Shown here in pieces: positions 8,955 through 18,059 of a DNA stretch of 23,967 nt; position 1 is the stretch's first letter; every line of letters begins with the position of its first letter. Below the pieces are notes generated by a model. The model saw only the letters and a list, made by a program, of their open reading frames with translations. It was not told the origin of the DNA and made no database searches. The position numbers and the translations under genes were made by a program. Source of the DNA: Betaproteobacteria bacterium (GTDB lineage Bacteria > Pseudomonadota > Gammaproteobacteria > Burkholderiales > Burkholderiaceae); the NCBI GenBank assembly GCA_009921765.1, contig RFXC01000039.1:1-23967 (forward strand), in the 5' to 3' direction.

Positions 8955-9788
8955 ATGGCAACGACCGCGTCTGTCGAGCACGAAGAGCTTCCCGCGCCAT
9001 CCCCCGACGAGGTGGCGCCGCGCTTTGCGCCCCTGTATCGTCAGATCAAGACATTGCTCACCAAACGCCTGCGTGCGGGTGAGTGGAAGCCGGGCGAGCC
9101 CATCCCGAGCGAAACCGAACTCGCGGCGCGCTTTCGGGTGAGTCAGGGTACGGTCCGGAAGGCCATCGACGAACTCGCCGCCGACAACCTGCTGGTTCGC
9201 CGACAAGGCCGTGGCACTTTTGTGGCGTCGCACCTCGAAGTGCGAACCCAGTTCCGGTTTTTGCGCCTGCGCCCCGATGATCTGCCCGAGGCCAAGCTGA
9301 CCGGCGAACCCCATCCGGCCATGCCGGGCGAGCGTTCCGTGCAGGGCCAGGTGCTGCGCAGCCAGGTGCTTGAATGCCGCCGAGCCCGCGGATCAGCCGA
9401 GATTTCCCGGGTGTTGCAGTTGCGCGCGGGGGAGCCCCTGATCCAGATTCGCCGGGTGCTCGATCTCGAGGGCGAGCCCACGGTGCTCGACGAAATCTGG
9501 TTGCCGGGCGCGCGGTTTCGCGGACTCACTGCCGAGCGGCTCGCGAATTATAGTGGTCCACTCTATGCGCTCCTGGAGGCGGAGTTTGGCGTTCGAATGA
9601 TTCGTGCCGAGGAGCGCATCAAGGCGGTCACGGCACCCGCCGATGTGGCCCGTGCCCTGCACGTGAAGGCAGGCACGCCGCTTCTGCGGGTTGACAGGGT
9701 CTCGAGCACCTATGAATCGGAGCCGGTGGAATTCAGGCGCGGTTGGTGTCTCACCGCGCGGCATCACTACTACAACGAGCTTGGATGA
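8955..9788 (+). CDS. GntR-family transcriptional regulator (HutC-type, UTRA domain)
   Basis: 277 residues. The winged helix-turn-helix is at about 25-92: PLYRQIKTLL, the PIPSETELAARF and VSQGTVRKAIDEL helices, and the RRQGRGTFV wing typical of GntR proteins. A ligand-binding UTRA-like domain follows from about 120 to 270, with ISRVLQLRAGEPLIQIRRV, an ALLEAEFGVRMIRAEERI segment and the usual VDRVSSTYESEPVEF ending. It is a cytosolic DNA-binding dimer, and the effector is unknown; a TCA or propionate intermediate is a reasonable guess. It lies between mdh and sdhC, a placement I associate with Burkholderiales, and probably controls one or both sides. No clear Shine-Dalgarno sequence precedes the ATG, so expression may be weak. 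The start fits the domain boundary. Confidence 0.92.
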   Translation: MATTASVEHEELPAPSPDEVAPRFAPLYRQIKTLLTKRLRAGEWKPGEPIPSETELAARFRVSQGTVRKAIDELAADNLLVRRQGRGTFVASHLEVRTQFRFLRLRPDDLPEAKLTGEPHPAMPGERSVQGQVLRSQVLECRRARGSAEISRVLQLRAGEPLIQIRRVLDLEGEPTVLDEIWLPGARFRGLTAERLANYSGPLYALLEAEFGVRMIRAEERIKAVTAPADVARALHVKAGTPLLRVDRVSSTYESEPVEFRRGWCLTARHHYYNELG

Positions 9789-9892
9789 CGCACAGGCAAC
9801 ACTGTTCATTCAAAGGCTGATGACATCGAGCTTGGTGGCTCGGTTGGGTTTGGGTAACAATATGTGGGTTTTGCACCGGGGGGTTAACAATA

Positions 9893-10321
9893 ATGAGTGA
9901 AGCTGCCAGAGGTTCGGGCGCGGCCGGCGCACGGCCGCGCTTTCGTAACATCGATGTCGGACAGATTCTCCAGTACCGGCTGCCGCCGGCGGGGATCGTG
10001 TCCATCCTGCATCGCGTGAGCGGCGCGCTGTTGTTCCTGTTTGGCCTGCCGTTCCTGCTTTACTGCCTGCAGTTGAGCCTTGGGCCTGACGCCGCGTTTG
10101 CCAAGTTCAAGGCCTTGGCCGCCCAGCCTTTCGTGAAGCTGGTGTTTCTTGGGCTGATCTGGGCCTACCTGCATCATTTCTGCGCTGGCATCCGGTATCT
10201 GCTCCTCGACCTGCACGTCGGCACCGAAAAAGACCAGGCGCGCACCTCGTCGTTTGCCGTGCTGGCGGTGAGCCTTGCGCTCACGCTGGTTTTTGCGCTC
10301 AAACTGTTCGGAGCCTTCTGA
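9893..10321 (+). CDS. sdhC: Succinate dehydrogenase cytochrome b556 subunit
   Basis: A 142-residue membrane anchor of respiratory complex II. After a polar N-terminus, QYRLPPAGIVSILHRVSG matches the SdhC quinone-site signature (Ser and Arg in SILHRVSG). Three hydrophobic helices follow at about 40-60, 78-100 and 120-140. LHHFCAGIRYLLLD carries the candidate haem-ligand His. The ATG has a G-rich ribosome site (run of G at 9878-9883) about 10 nt upstream. It starts the sdhCDAB set 104 bp after the regulator; this gap holds a weak TTGGTG/TAACAA promoter candidate (9832-9860) but no copy of the 18-bp palindrome. Confidence 0.95.
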   Translation: MSEAARGSGAAGARPRFRNIDVGQILQYRLPPAGIVSILHRVSGALLFLFGLPFLLYCLQLSLGPDAAFAKFKALAAQPFVKLVFLGLIWAYLHHFCAGIRYLLLDLHVGTEKDQARTSSFAVLAVSLALTLVFALKLFGAF

Positions 10322-10322
10322 C

Positions 10323-10673
10323 ATGACCACCAAGCGAATCGTCGTTGGTGCCCACTATGGTTTGAAAGACTGGCTCGCCCAGCGCATCACTGCTGTGGTG
10401 CTTGCGGTGTACACGCTCGTGCTGGGTCTTGCCGTTCTTGCCGGGCCGCCGCTTGGGCAGGCGAGCTGGAAGGCACTGTTTTCTGGGCCGTTCATCAGGG
10501 TGCTCACGGTGTTGGCCTTTGTGGCACTGGCCTGGCATGCCTGGATCGGCGTGCGCGACATCTACATGGATTACATCAAACCCACCGCCGTGCGTCTTAC
10601 GCTGCAGGTGGCGACCATTGTTCTGCTGTTTGCCTATGTGATCTGGGCTGCCAACATCCTCTGGAGCATCTGA
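10323..10673 (+). CDS. sdhD: Succinate dehydrogenase membrane anchor subunit
   Basis: A 116-residue second anchor of complex II, with three predicted transmembrane helices (about 18-37, 50-70 and 88-110). HYGLKDWLAQRITAV near the N-terminus and WHAWIGVRDIYMDYIK in the second helix are typical; the latter contains the probable haem His and the quinone-site Asp-Tyr pair. The start at 10323 is 1 bp after the sdhC stop. The in-frame extension to 10275 lies inside sdhC. SdhC and SdhD together hold SdhAB on the inner membrane and pass electrons to ubiquinone. Confidence 0.95.
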   Translation: MTTKRIVVGAHYGLKDWLAQRITAVVLAVYTLVLGLAVLAGPPLGQASWKALFSGPFIRVLTVLAFVALAWHAWIGVRDIYMDYIKPTAVRLTLQVATIVLLFAYVIWAANILWSI

Positions 10674-10674
10674 G

Positions 10675-12465
10675 ATGGCCGACGTTCTCAACCATCTGTC
10701 AAACAATCTTCCACGCCGCAAGTTTGATGCGGTGATCATCGGTGCGGGCGGTGCCGGTATGCGCTGCTCACTCCAGCTCGCGCAGGCCGGCTGGAGTGTG
10801 GCCGTGCTGAGCAAGGTGTTTCCCACTCGCTCGCACACGGTGGCGGCGCAGGGCGGGATCGGGGCGTCGCTCGGCAACATGAGTGAGGACAACTGGTACT
10901 GGCATATGTTCGATACCGTCAAGGGCTCGGACTACCTGGGCGACCAGGATGCGATCGAGTTCATGTGTCGTGAGGCGCCGAAGGTGGTCTACGAGCTCGA
11001 GCACTTCGGCATGCCCTTCGACCGCAATCCAGACGGCACCATCTACCAACGTCCCTTTGGCGGTCACACTGCCAATTTCGGTGAAAAGCCGGTGCAACGC
11101 GCCTGTGCGGCGGCCGACCGTACCGGTCACGCCCTGTTGCACACGCTCTATCAGCGCAATGTGCAGGCGCGCACCCAATTCTTTGTGGAGTGGATGGCGC
11201 TTGACATCATCCGCGACGCAGAAGGCGACTGCGTCGGCGTGGTGGCCCTTGAGATGGAAACCGGCGAGGTGATGATTCTTGAGTCCAAGGTTACCGTCTT
11301 CGCAACCGGTGGTGCGGGCCGTATCTGGGCCGCCTCGACCAACGCATTCATCAACACCGGCGACGGCATGGGGATCGCAGCGCGGGCCGGCATTCCACTG
11401 GAAGACATGGAGTTCTGGCAGTTCCACCCCACCGGCGTGGCGGGGGCGGGCGTGCTGATCACCGAGGGCGTGCGCGGCGAAGGCGGCATTCTGCTCAACA
11501 AGCACGGCGAGCGCTTCATGGAGCGTTATGCGCCAACGCTTAAAGACCTGGCGCCGCGTGACTTCGTTTCGCGCTCCATGGACCAGGAGATCAAGGAAGG
11601 GCGGGGCTGCGGCCCGGACGGTGATCATGTGCTGCTGAAACTCGATCACCTGGGCGCTGAAACCATCATGAAGCGTCTGCCGTCGATCCGAGAAATCGCG
11701 ATCAAGTTTGCCAACGTCGATCCCATCCGTGATCCGATTCCCGTGGTGCCCACCATTCATTATCAGATGGGCGGCATTCCCACCAACATTCACGGGCAGG
11801 TGGTAGTACCGCATCAGGGGAATCCCAACTCGGTGGTCAACGGGCTCTACGCAATTGGCGAGTGCGCCTGCGTGTCGGTACATGGCGCGAACCGTCTGGG
11901 CACCAATTCGCTCCTGGATCTGGTGGTGTTTGGTCGCGCCGCGGGCAACTACATCGTGAGCGAGAATCGGCGGGCCTCCGAGCACAAGCCGCTTCCGGCT
12001 GATGGCGGCGATGCCACGCTGGCGCGTCTGGCGCGCCTTCAGGGGTCGAGTTCTGGCGAGAACGCTCAGGAAGTGGCCAACGACATCCGGAAAACCATGC
12101 AGGCGCACTGCGGGGTGTTTCGCACCTCCGAGTTGCTTGCAGAGGGCGTGCGCCGGATCAACGAGATCGGCGAGCGTGTGGGCCGCATCCACATGCAGGA
12201 CAAGTCCAAGGTGTTCAATACTGCACGGGTTGAGGCGCTGGAGGTGGACAACCTCATCGAGACAGCCAAGGCCACGATCGTGTCGGCTGACGCCCGCAAG
12301 GAAAGCCGCGGCGCCCATGCACACCGGGACTTCCCGGATCGCGACGACGCGAACTGGATCAAGCACAGCCTGTGGTATTCCGCTGGAAACCGGCTTGACT
12401 ACAAGCCGGTCAACATGAAGCCGCTCACGGTTGAAACCTTCCAGCCGAAGGCTCGCACCTTCTGA
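10675..12465 (+). CDS. sdhA: Succinate dehydrogenase flavoprotein subunit
   Basis: A 596-residue catalytic subunit oxidising succinate to fumarate. The N-terminal FAD-binding motif is VIIGAGGAGMRCSL, and His54 in RSHTVAAQGG is the expected covalent FAD attachment site. The substrate and capping domain motifs FWQFHPTGVAGAG, TEGVRGEGGIL and HGANRLGTNSLLDL are present, and the C-terminal domain ends with the usual YKPVNMKPLTVETFQPK-like tail. It begins 1 bp after the sdhD stop and is followed by sdhB after 39 bp. Length and motifs are intact. Confidence 0.98.
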   Translation: MADVLNHLSNNLPRRKFDAVIIGAGGAGMRCSLQLAQAGWSVAVLSKVFPTRSHTVAAQGGIGASLGNMSEDNWYWHMFDTVKGSDYLGDQDAIEFMCREAPKVVYELEHFGMPFDRNPDGTIYQRPFGGHTANFGEKPVQRACAAADRTGHALLHTLYQRNVQARTQFFVEWMALDIIRDAEGDCVGVVALEMETGEVMILESKVTVFATGGAGRIWAASTNAFINTGDGMGIAARAGIPLEDMEFWQFHPTGVAGAGVLITEGVRGEGGILLNKHGERFMERYAPTLKDLAPRDFVSRSMDQEIKEGRGCGPDGDHVLLKLDHLGAETIMKRLPSIREIAIKFANVDPIRDPIPVVPTIHYQMGGIPTNIHGQVVVPHQGNPNSVVNGLYAIGECACVSVHGANRLGTNSLLDLVVFGRAAGNYIVSENRRASEHKPLPADGGDATLARLARLQGSSSGENAQEVANDIRKTMQAHCGVFRTSELLAEGVRRINEIGERVGRIHMQDKSKVFNTARVEALEVDNLIETAKATIVSADARKESRGAHAHRDFPDRDDANWIKHSLWYSAGNRLDYKPVNMKPLTVETFQPKARTF

Positions 12466-12504
12466 TGCACAGCGTGCCTCCCATCAAGGACTTTCGGAGC
12501 AGTC

Positions 12505-13263
12505 ATGAACGCAATCGTTGAAAATCCCCAGAGCCTCGCTGCAGCCGCCCAGGGCACGCGGGTCGTGCGCTTTTCCATCTATCGATACGACCCGGATCGC
12601 GATGAAAAGCCTCGCATGCAGAACATCGAGGTCGAGCTTCAACCCACCGACAAGATGCTGCTCGATGCGCTGATGCGGATCAAGATCGCCAACGACGATT
12701 CGCTGTCGTTCCGTCGTTCGTGCCGCGAGGGGGTGTGCGGGTCGGACGCCATGAACATCAATGGCAAGAACGGACTGGCCTGCATCACCAACCTGCGCGA
12801 TCTCAAAGAGCCCATCGTGCTGAAGCCGCTGCCCGGGCTGCCCGTCATCCGCGATCTGATCGTCGACATGACGCAGTTCTTCAAGCAGTACCACTCGGTG
12901 AGCCCTTTCCTGATCAACGACACGCCGCCGCCCGAAAAAGAGCGTCTGCAGTCGCCCCAGGAGCGCGAGGAACTCGACGGCCTCTACGAGTGCGTGCTGT
13001 GCGCGTGCTGCTCCACGTCCTGCCCGTCGTTCTGGTGGAATCCCGACAAGTTCGTGGGACCGGCAGGACTCCTGCAGGCCTACCGTTTTATTGCCGACAG
13101 CCGTGACCAGGCCACCAGCGAGCGTCTGGACAACCTGGAAGACCCGTACCGGCTGTTCCGCTGCCACACCATCATGAACTGTGTCGATGTCTGCCCCAAG
13201 GGCCTGAACCCCACCCGGGCGATCGGAAAAATCAAGGAACTGATGGTGAGGCGTGCAGTCTGA
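12505..13263 (+). CDS. sdhB: Succinate dehydrogenase iron-sulfur subunit
   Basis: 252 residues carrying the three clusters that relay electrons from FAD to quinone. CREGVCGSDAM with a later Cys in NGLAC gives the 2Fe-2S plant-ferredoxin-type site. CVLCACCSTSCPSFWWN and CHTIMNCVDVCPKGLNP supply ligands for the 4Fe-4S and 3Fe-4S clusters. GGAG lies about 8 nt before the ATG. The N-terminal 20 residues are slightly longer than in many relatives. The C-terminus overlaps the proposed sdhE start by 11 bp. Confidence 0.97.
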   Translation: MNAIVENPQSLAAAAQGTRVVRFSIYRYDPDRDEKPRMQNIEVELQPTDKMLLDALMRIKIANDDSLSFRRSCREGVCGSDAMNINGKNGLACITNLRDLKEPIVLKPLPGLPVIRDLIVDMTQFFKQYHSVSPFLINDTPPPEKERLQSPQEREELDGLYECVLCACCSTSCPSFWWNPDKFVGPAGLLQAYRFIADSRDQATSERLDNLEDPYRLFRCHTIMNCVDVCPKGLNPTRAIGKIKELMVRRAV

Positions 13264-13561
13264 CGCTGGCAGTCCGGGCACGCTGCCCGTGCAAACCACC
13301 GCCGGCGCCCTCGACGACGCCAGGCTTCGCCGCCTGCGCTGGCGCGCGCGGCGAGGGCTGCTCGAGAACGATCTGGTTCTCGAGCGGTTTTTCGCCGCAC
13401 ATGGCAACGCCCTCGACGAGGCCACGGTAACGGGGCTCGATCACCTGCTTGACCTGTCCGACAACGAACTGCTCGATCTGCTGCTGGAGCGGGTCGATGA
13501 CGCCGGGCTCGCTGGAGGCAGCGAGACGAGGCGGGTGCTTGAAATGCTCAGGCGCTGTTAG
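13253..13561 (+). CDS. sdhE: FAD assembly factor SdhE
   Basis: About 102 residues; a small helical protein that promotes covalent flavinylation of SdhA. The family signature RGLLENDLVLERF is present at about 34-46, preceded by a basic RLRRLRWRARR helix. The GTG at 13253 is preceded by GGTGAGG and overlaps the last 11 bp of sdhB, so translation is probably coupled. The N-terminal 20 residues are low complexity. Its place between sdhB and gltA matches many betaproteobacteria. Confidence 0.9.
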   Translation: MQSDAGSPGTLPVQTTAGALDDARLRRLRWRARRGLLENDLVLERFFAAHGNALDEATVTGLDHLLDLSDNELLDLLLERVDDAGLAGGSETRRVLEMLRRC

Positions 13562-13567
13562 GATACC

Positions 13568-13594
13568 GTCCGGCCGCGGCCCGCCGCGCCGGAC
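13568..13594 (+). other. Intercistronic hairpin between sdhE and gltA
   Basis: GTCCGGC (13568-13574) pairs with GCCGGAC (13588-13594), and an inner GCGG/CCGC pairing extends the structure. It sits in the 60-bp gap before gltA and lacks a T-run. It could slow or process the transcript between the sdh genes and gltA; a true terminator is not established. Confidence 0.4.
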
Positions 13595-13621
13595 TGCTGA
13601 TGAATGGAAAGGATTCCGACC

Positions 13622-14914
13622 ATGACCACAACCAAGAAAGCAACGCTCTCCTTCAGCGATGGCACCGCGCCGATCGAGTTTCCGGTTCATTCAGGTTCAA
13701 CCGGACCCGACGTCATCGACATCCGCAAGCTTTACGGCGCAACCGGCAAGTTCACCTTCGATCCGGGATTTCTGTCCACGGCTGCCTGTGAGTCAAAAAT
13801 CACCTACATCGATGGCGACAAGGGCGAGTTGCTGTATCGGGGCTATCCGATCGAGCAGATCGCTGAGAAGTGCGATTACCTCGACACCTGTTATCTGCTG
13901 CTGAATGGCGAAATGCCCGACGGCAAACAGAGCAAGGACTTCAATTACACCGTCATGCACCACACCATGGTGCATGAGCAGATGACCCGTTTTTTCCAGG
14001 GCTTCCGTCGCGATGCGCACCCGATGGCTGTGCTGGTGGGGTGTGTCGGCGCGCTCTCGGCCTTTTATCACGACTCGCTCGACATCTCGAACCCTGAACA
14101 CCGGATGATTTCCTCGATCCGGTTGGTCGCGAAGATGCCCACGCTGGTGGCCATGGCCTACAAATATTCGATTGGCCAGCCGTTCATGTATCCGAAGAAT
14201 GATCTCAGCTACACCGCGAACTTCATGCGGATGATGTTTGGCACGCCCTGTGAAGAATATGTCCCCAACCCGATTCTGGTGAAGGCTCTGGACCGCATCC
14301 TGATTTTGCATGCCGATCACGAGCAGAACGCATCCACCTCAACGGTGCGGCTGGCGGGCTCGTCGGGTGCGAATCCCTTTGCCTGTATCGCGGCCGGTAT
14401 CGCCACGCTGTGGGGGCCCGCGCATGGCGGTGCCAACGAAGCCTGCCTCGTGATGCTCGATGAGTTGCAGCGCGCCGGCGGGGTGGAAAAAATCGGCGAG
14501 TTCATCCGCCAGGTCAAGGACAAGTCGTCCAACGTGAAGCTGATGGGGTTTGGTCACCGCGTCTACAAGAACTACGATCCCCGGGCCAAGCTGATGCGCG
14601 AAACCTGCTACGAGGTGCTGGGCGAACTGGGTCTGGAAAATGATCCGCTCCTCAAGATCGCAATGAAGCTCGAACAGATTGCGCTTGAAGACGACTACTT
14701 CGTGCAGCGCAAGCTCTACCCGAACGTCGACTACTACTCCGGCATCGTTCAGCGCGCGCTGGGCATCCCCACGTCGATGTTCACCTGCATCTTTGCGCTG
14801 GCCCGCACGGTTGGCTGGATCGCCCAGTGGGCAGAGATGATCAGTGATCCCGATCAAAAGATCGGTCGCCCCCGTCAGCTCTACAACGGGGCTCCCCGTC
14901 GCGACATCCGTTGA
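13622..14914 (+). CDS. gltA: Citrate synthase (type II)
   Basis: A 430-residue hexameric-type citrate synthase making citrate from acetyl-CoA and oxaloacetate. The N-terminal beta-domain (residues about 1-60: [27 protein letters not shown]) is typical of the long NADH-sensitive type. The catalytic region includes [23 protein letters not shown] and [14 protein letters not shown] with the active-site His, and the C-terminal [16 protein letters not shown] segment. The start MTTTKKATL at 13622 has AAGGA about 10 nt upstream; an in-frame ATG at 13604 has no comparable site. It is the only acetyl-CoA-type citrate synthase here, while prpC is the propionyl-CoA relative. Confidence 0.98.
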   Translation: MTTTKKATLSFSDGTAPIEFPVHSGSTGPDVIDIRKLYGATGKFTFDPGFLSTAACESKITYIDGDKGELLYRGYPIEQIAEKCDYLDTCYLLLNGEMPDGKQSKDFNYTVMHHTMVHEQMTRFFQGFRRDAHPMAVLVGCVGALSAFYHDSLDISNPEHRMISSIRLVAKMPTLVAMAYKYSIGQPFMYPKNDLSYTANFMRMMFGTPCEEYVPNPILVKALDRILILHADHEQNASTSTVRLAGSSGANPFACIAAGIATLWGPAHGGANEACLVMLDELQRAGGVEKIGEFIRQVKDKSSNVKLMGFGHRVYKNYDPRAKLMRETCYEVLGELGLENDPLLKIAMKLEQIALEDDYFVQRKLYPNVDYYSGIVQRALGIPTSMFTCIFALARTVGWIAQWAEMISDPDQKIGRPRQLYNGAPRRDIR

Positions 14915-14954
14915 GTCGCTACGCGATCACGTTGTAAGATCAGCAATCTTGAGT

Positions 14955-14980
14955 GCCCGCCCTCCCGCAGGGGGGCGGGC
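14955..14980 (+). terminator. Strong GC hairpin after gltA
   Basis: An 11-bp stem (14955-14965 with 14970-14980, one G:T pair) closes a CGCA tetraloop, 40 bp after the gltA stop. Only GCGTTC follows, so the T-tract is poor. It probably ends or reduces read-through from sdh-gltA into sucA, or protects the upstream mRNA 3' end. Confidence 0.55.
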
Positions 14981-15012
14981 GCGTTCAAGTCACGGGTCAG
15001 TGCTCCGGAAGC

Positions 15013-15099
15013 CGGACACCGGTCCGCCGGCTCCAGTCCCTCTCGGCTGGAGCCGGGCCTCTTAAACGAGAAGCTCGTTCATAAGAAAGGTGACGCGCG
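15013..15099 (+). promoter_or_regulatory. Structured sucA leader resembling the sucA RNA motif
   Basis: Three hairpins are packed before sucA: 15013-15017 with 15022-15026; a perfect 10-bp stem 15027-15036 with 15047-15056; and a composite stem where 15058-15064 pairs with 15082-15090 (AA bulge) around AACGAG/CTCGTT (15065-15070 with 15074-15079). The last stem buries the ribosome site AAAGG (15086-15090), which lies 9 nt before the ATG. A Shine-Dalgarno held in a stem upstream of sucA is what has been described for the sucA RNA motif of Burkholderiales. Identity with that motif is from memory of its description and not from a model search. The ligand is unknown. Confidence 0.6.
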
Positions 15100-17961
15100 A
15101 TGATGAAGGCTTTCCAGTCCAACGCTTATCTGTTTGGCGCGAACGCGCCTTACCTCGAGGAGCTCTACGAGAGCTACCTCAAGAATCCCGGGTCGGTGCC
15201 TGAAACCTGGCGGGAATATTTCGACAACATGCAGATGGTGCCGGCGGCTGACGGCAGTGCGCAGTCGCGAGACATCGCGCACGCGCCCATCGTGCAGTCG
15301 TTTGCCGAGCGGTCGCGCGAAGGCACGCTGCGGCCCCGTCTCATGGGGGGCGATGCGTCGTCAGCACGCAAGCAGGTGTTCGTGCAGTCACTGGTGGCTG
15401 CGTACCGGTTCCTGGGTAACCGCTGGGCTGACCTCGATCCCCTCAAGCGCCAGGAGCAGCCGTCCATCCCCGAGCTTGAACCCGCCTTCTACGATTTTTC
15501 GGAAGGCGATCATGCCAACATCTATTCGGCGGCCAACACTTATTTCGGCTTCGATACCGCGCCGCTTCGCGAAATTGTCCGGGCGCTGCGTGAGACCTAC
15601 TGCGGCTCGATCGGCGCCGAGTTCATGCACATGACCGATCCGGCGCAAAAGCGCTGGATGCAGGAGCGGCTGGAATCGTCGCGAGCCAAGCCCAATTTTT
15701 CTGCGGACAAGAAAAAGCGCATTCTCGAACGGTTGACCGCAGCCGAGGGTCTCGAGCGCTACCTGCATACCCGTTATGTCGGTCAGAAGCGATTTTCGCT
15801 CGAAGGCGGGGAGAGCTTCATTGCGGCCATGGACGAACTGATCCAGCGCGCCGGTGAATCGGGCGTGGAGGAAATCGTCATCGGCATGGCGCATCGCGGG
15901 CGTTTGAATGTGCTCGTGAATGTGCTGGGCAAAATGCCGCGCGACCTGTTTGCCGAGTTTGAAGGCCAGCATGCCGATGACCTGCCCTCGGGCGATGTGA
16001 AATACCACAACGGTTTTTCGAGTGACCTCACGACCCCGGGCGGTCCGGTCCATGTGTCGCTTGCGTTCAATCCCTCGCACCTGGAGATCGTCAACCCCGT
16101 GGTAGCGGGCTCGGCCAAGGCCCGTATGGTGCGCCGCGGCGACCGCAACGGCGATCAGGTGCTGCCGATCGTGGTGCACGGCGACGCGGCGTTCGCCGGG
16201 CAGGGCGTGGTCATGGAAACGCTCAATCTGGCCCAGACCCGTGGTTACGGCACCCGTGGCACGGTCCACATCGTGATCAACAACCAGATCGGCTTTACCA
16301 CCTCTGACCCGCGCGATACGCGCTCGACCATCTATTGCACCGACGTTGCCAAAATGATCGAGGCGCCGGTGCTGCATGTGAATGGCGATGATCCCGAAGC
16401 GGTGGTCTTTGCCACGCAGCTTGCGCTCGATTTCCGTCAGCAGTTCCGCAAGGACGTGGTCGTCGATATCGTTTGCTTCCGCAAGCTCGGCCACAACGAG
16501 CAGGACACGCCTGCCGTGACGCAGCCCATGATGTACAAACGCATCGGCACGCACCCGGGCACGCGCAAGCTCTTCGCCGACAAGCTGGCTGCGCAGGGTG
16601 TGATCGCTGCGGCCGATGGTGACCGGTTCGTTGCCGAGTTCCGCGCCGCCATGGACGAGGGCAAGAACACGTTCGATCCGCTGATTACCAACTTCAAAAG
16701 CAAGTTTGCGGTCGATTGGCTGCCGTTCCTCAATCGCAAGTGGACCGACTCGGCCGATACCGCCTTGCCCCGCGCCGAACTCAAGCGGCTGGGCGAGCGC
16801 ATCACCACCATTCCAGCGGGCTTCAAGCTCCACCCGCTGGTGGAAAAGGTGGTGAGCGACCGTCGGGCCATGGCCAATGGTGACCAGCCGCTCGACTGGG
16901 GCATGGGCGAACATCTGGCGTTTGCATCGCTGGTGGCGGCGGGCTATGGCGTGCGCCTGTCCGGTCAGGATTCCGGTCGCGGCACCTTTACGCATCGACA
17001 CTCGGTTCTGCATGATCAGGCGCGCGAGAAATGGGATCAGGGCGCCTACATTCCGCTCCAGTTCGTGAGCGACAAGCAGGGGCAATTCATTGTCATTGAC
17101 TCGGTGCTGTCCGAGGAGGCCGTGCTCGGGTTCGAATACGGTTACGCCACCGCCGAGCCCAATACGCTGGTGATCTGGGAGGCGCAGTTCGGCGACTTCG
17201 TCAACGGTGCGCAGGTGGTGATCGATCAGTTCATCTCCTCGGGCGAAACCAAGTGGGGGCGCGCGTGCGGCCTCACGCTCATGCTCCCGCATGGCTATGA
17301 GGGGCAGGGTCCCGAGCATTCGTCGGCGCGCATCGAGCGCTTCCTGCAACTCTGTGCCGAGCACAACATGCAGGTTTGCCAGCCCACCACCCCTGCGCAA
17401 ATCTTCCATGTGTTGCGCCGACAGATGGTGCGCATGTTCAGAAAGCCGCTGGTGCTGTTCACGCCCAAGTCGCTGCTGCGAAACAAGGAGGCGGTGTCCA
17501 GTCTCGACGATCTCGCCAAGGGCGAGTTCAAAACGGTCATCGGCGAAACCGATGCCGCGATCGAGGCGAAGAAGGTCAAGCGCGTGGTGGTCTGTACTGG
17601 CAAGGTCTACTACGACCTGCTCGCCGCCCGTCGCGAGCGCAAGCTCGACGACGTTGCGCTGATCCGCATCGAGCAGCTGTATCCGTTCCCGCACAAGGCG
17701 TTCGAGGCCGAGATGCGCAAGTTCAGCGCCGCCACGCAGGTGGTGTGGTGCCAGGACGAGCCGCAGAACCAGGGTGCCTGGTTCTACGCCCAGCACCACG
17801 TCGGCGAGGTGCTGCGCGAAGGCCAGACGCTCAGCTACGCGGGCCGCCCTGCATCCGCATCGCCCGCCGTTGGCTACTACGACAAGCACTATGCGCAGCA
17901 GAAGGACCTGATCGCTGCTGCGTTCGGCGAGTCGCGCACGCGCAGTCGCAAGGCGAGCTGA
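15100..17961 (+). CDS. sucA: 2-oxoglutarate dehydrogenase E1 component
   Basis: 953 residues, also called odhA; normal length for the thiamine-diphosphate-dependent E1. It decarboxylates 2-oxoglutarate and transfers the succinyl group to lipoyl-E2. The N-terminal E2-binding segment is [19 protein letters not shown], typical of OGDH. Further motifs are [14 protein letters not shown] (263 onward), the cofactor-binding [11 protein letters not shown] and INNQIGFTT, the histidine-bearing THRHSVLHD region near 630, and [19 protein letters not shown]. Two ATG codons lie in tandem (15100, 15103); either may start. The ribosome site is inside an RNA stem, so translation may be regulated. sucB follows after 98 bp. 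Confidence 0.98.
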   Translation: MMKAFQSNAYLFGANAPYLEELYESYLKNPGSVPETWREYFDNMQMVPAADGSAQSRDIAHAPIVQSFAERSREGTLRPRLMGGDASSARKQVFVQSLVAAYRFLGNRWADLDPLKRQEQPSIPELEPAFYDFSEGDHANIYSAANTYFGFDTAPLREIVRALRETYCGSIGAEFMHMTDPAQKRWMQERLESSRAKPNFSADKKKRILERLTAAEGLERYLHTRYVGQKRFSLEGGESFIAAMDELIQRAGESGVEEIVIGMAHRGRLNVLVNVLGKMPRDLFAEFEGQHADDLPSGDVKYHNGFSSDLTTPGGPVHVSLAFNPSHLEIVNPVVAGSAKARMVRRGDRNGDQVLPIVVHGDAAFAGQGVVMETLNLAQTRGYGTRGTVHIVINNQIGFTTSDPRDTRSTIYCTDVAKMIEAPVLHVNGDDPEAVVFATQLALDFRQQFRKDVVVDIVCFRKLGHNEQDTPAVTQPMMYKRIGTHPGTRKLFADKLAAQGVIAAADGDRFVAEFRAAMDEGKNTFDPLITNFKSKFAVDWLPFLNRKWTDSADTALPRAELKRLGERITTIPAGFKLHPLVEKVVSDRRAMANGDQPLDWGMGEHLAFASLVAAGYGVRLSGQDSGRGTFTHRHSVLHDQAREKWDQGAYIPLQFVSDKQGQFIVIDSVLSEEAVLGFEYGYATAEPNTLVIWEAQFGDFVNGAQVVIDQFISSGETKWGRACGLTLMLPHGYEGQGPEHSSARIERFLQLCAEHNMQVCQPTTPAQIFHVLRRQMVRMFRKPLVLFTPKSLLRNKEAVSSLDDLAKGEFKTVIGETDAAIEAKKVKRVVVCTGKVYYDLLAARRERKLDDVALIRIEQLYPFPHKAFEAEMRKFSAATQVVWCQDEPQNQGAWFYAQHHVGEVLREGQTLSYAGRPASASPAVGYYDKHYAQQKDLIAAAFGESRTRSRKAS

Positions 17962-17972
17962 TCCCCATCCTT

Positions 17973-18015
17973 GTGCGACCGGGCCGCGCTCTGAGAGCGC
18001 GGTCCGCGGTCGCAC
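17973..18015 (+). other. Large imperfect hairpin between sucA and sucB
   Basis: An outer 8-bp perfect stem (17973-17980 with 18008-18015) encloses an inner 8-bp perfect stem (17984-17991 with 17995-18002) with a TGA loop. It occupies most of the first half of the 98-bp gap and ends 44 bp before the sucB ATG. A CTATTCATTC sequence follows, too mixed for a standard U-tract. It may set the relative amounts of E1 and E2 through processing or partial termination. Confidence 0.5.
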
Positions 18016-18059
18016 CTATTCATTCGTTCAGATACACACAACAGATACCGGAGAACTCC

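Noticed and set aside
8911..9141. Small open frame starting at an ATG inside the palindrome
   Set aside because: It overlaps the GntR gene in another frame, lacks a ribosome site and gives a Ser/Arg-rich product.
9832..9892. sdhC promoter (TTGGTG, 17 bp, TAACAA) and two similar GGTAACAATA / GGTTAACAATA segments
   Set aside because: The hexamers match the consensus poorly and the two short segments may be chance; not strong enough for a feature.
10768..12366. 532-codon open frame antisense to sdhA
   Set aside because: It is a shadow of a strongly conserved sense gene; its translation shows no recognisable domain.
14911..14940. Possible promoter TTGAGT, 18 bp, TAAGAT for sucA overlapping the gltA stop
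   Set aside because: Four of six matches in each box with a long spacer, and it lies before the terminator-like hairpin; plausible but not well supported.
15388..18015. 875-codon open frame antisense to sucA
   Set aside because: It mirrors the high-GC codon pattern of sucA, is rich in Arg, His and Leu without family motifs, and the sense strand encodes a full-length OGDH E1.
17376..18059. In-frame upstream extension of sucB
   Set aside because: It overlaps sucA out of frame; the lipoyl domain starts at 18060 with GGAGA upstream.
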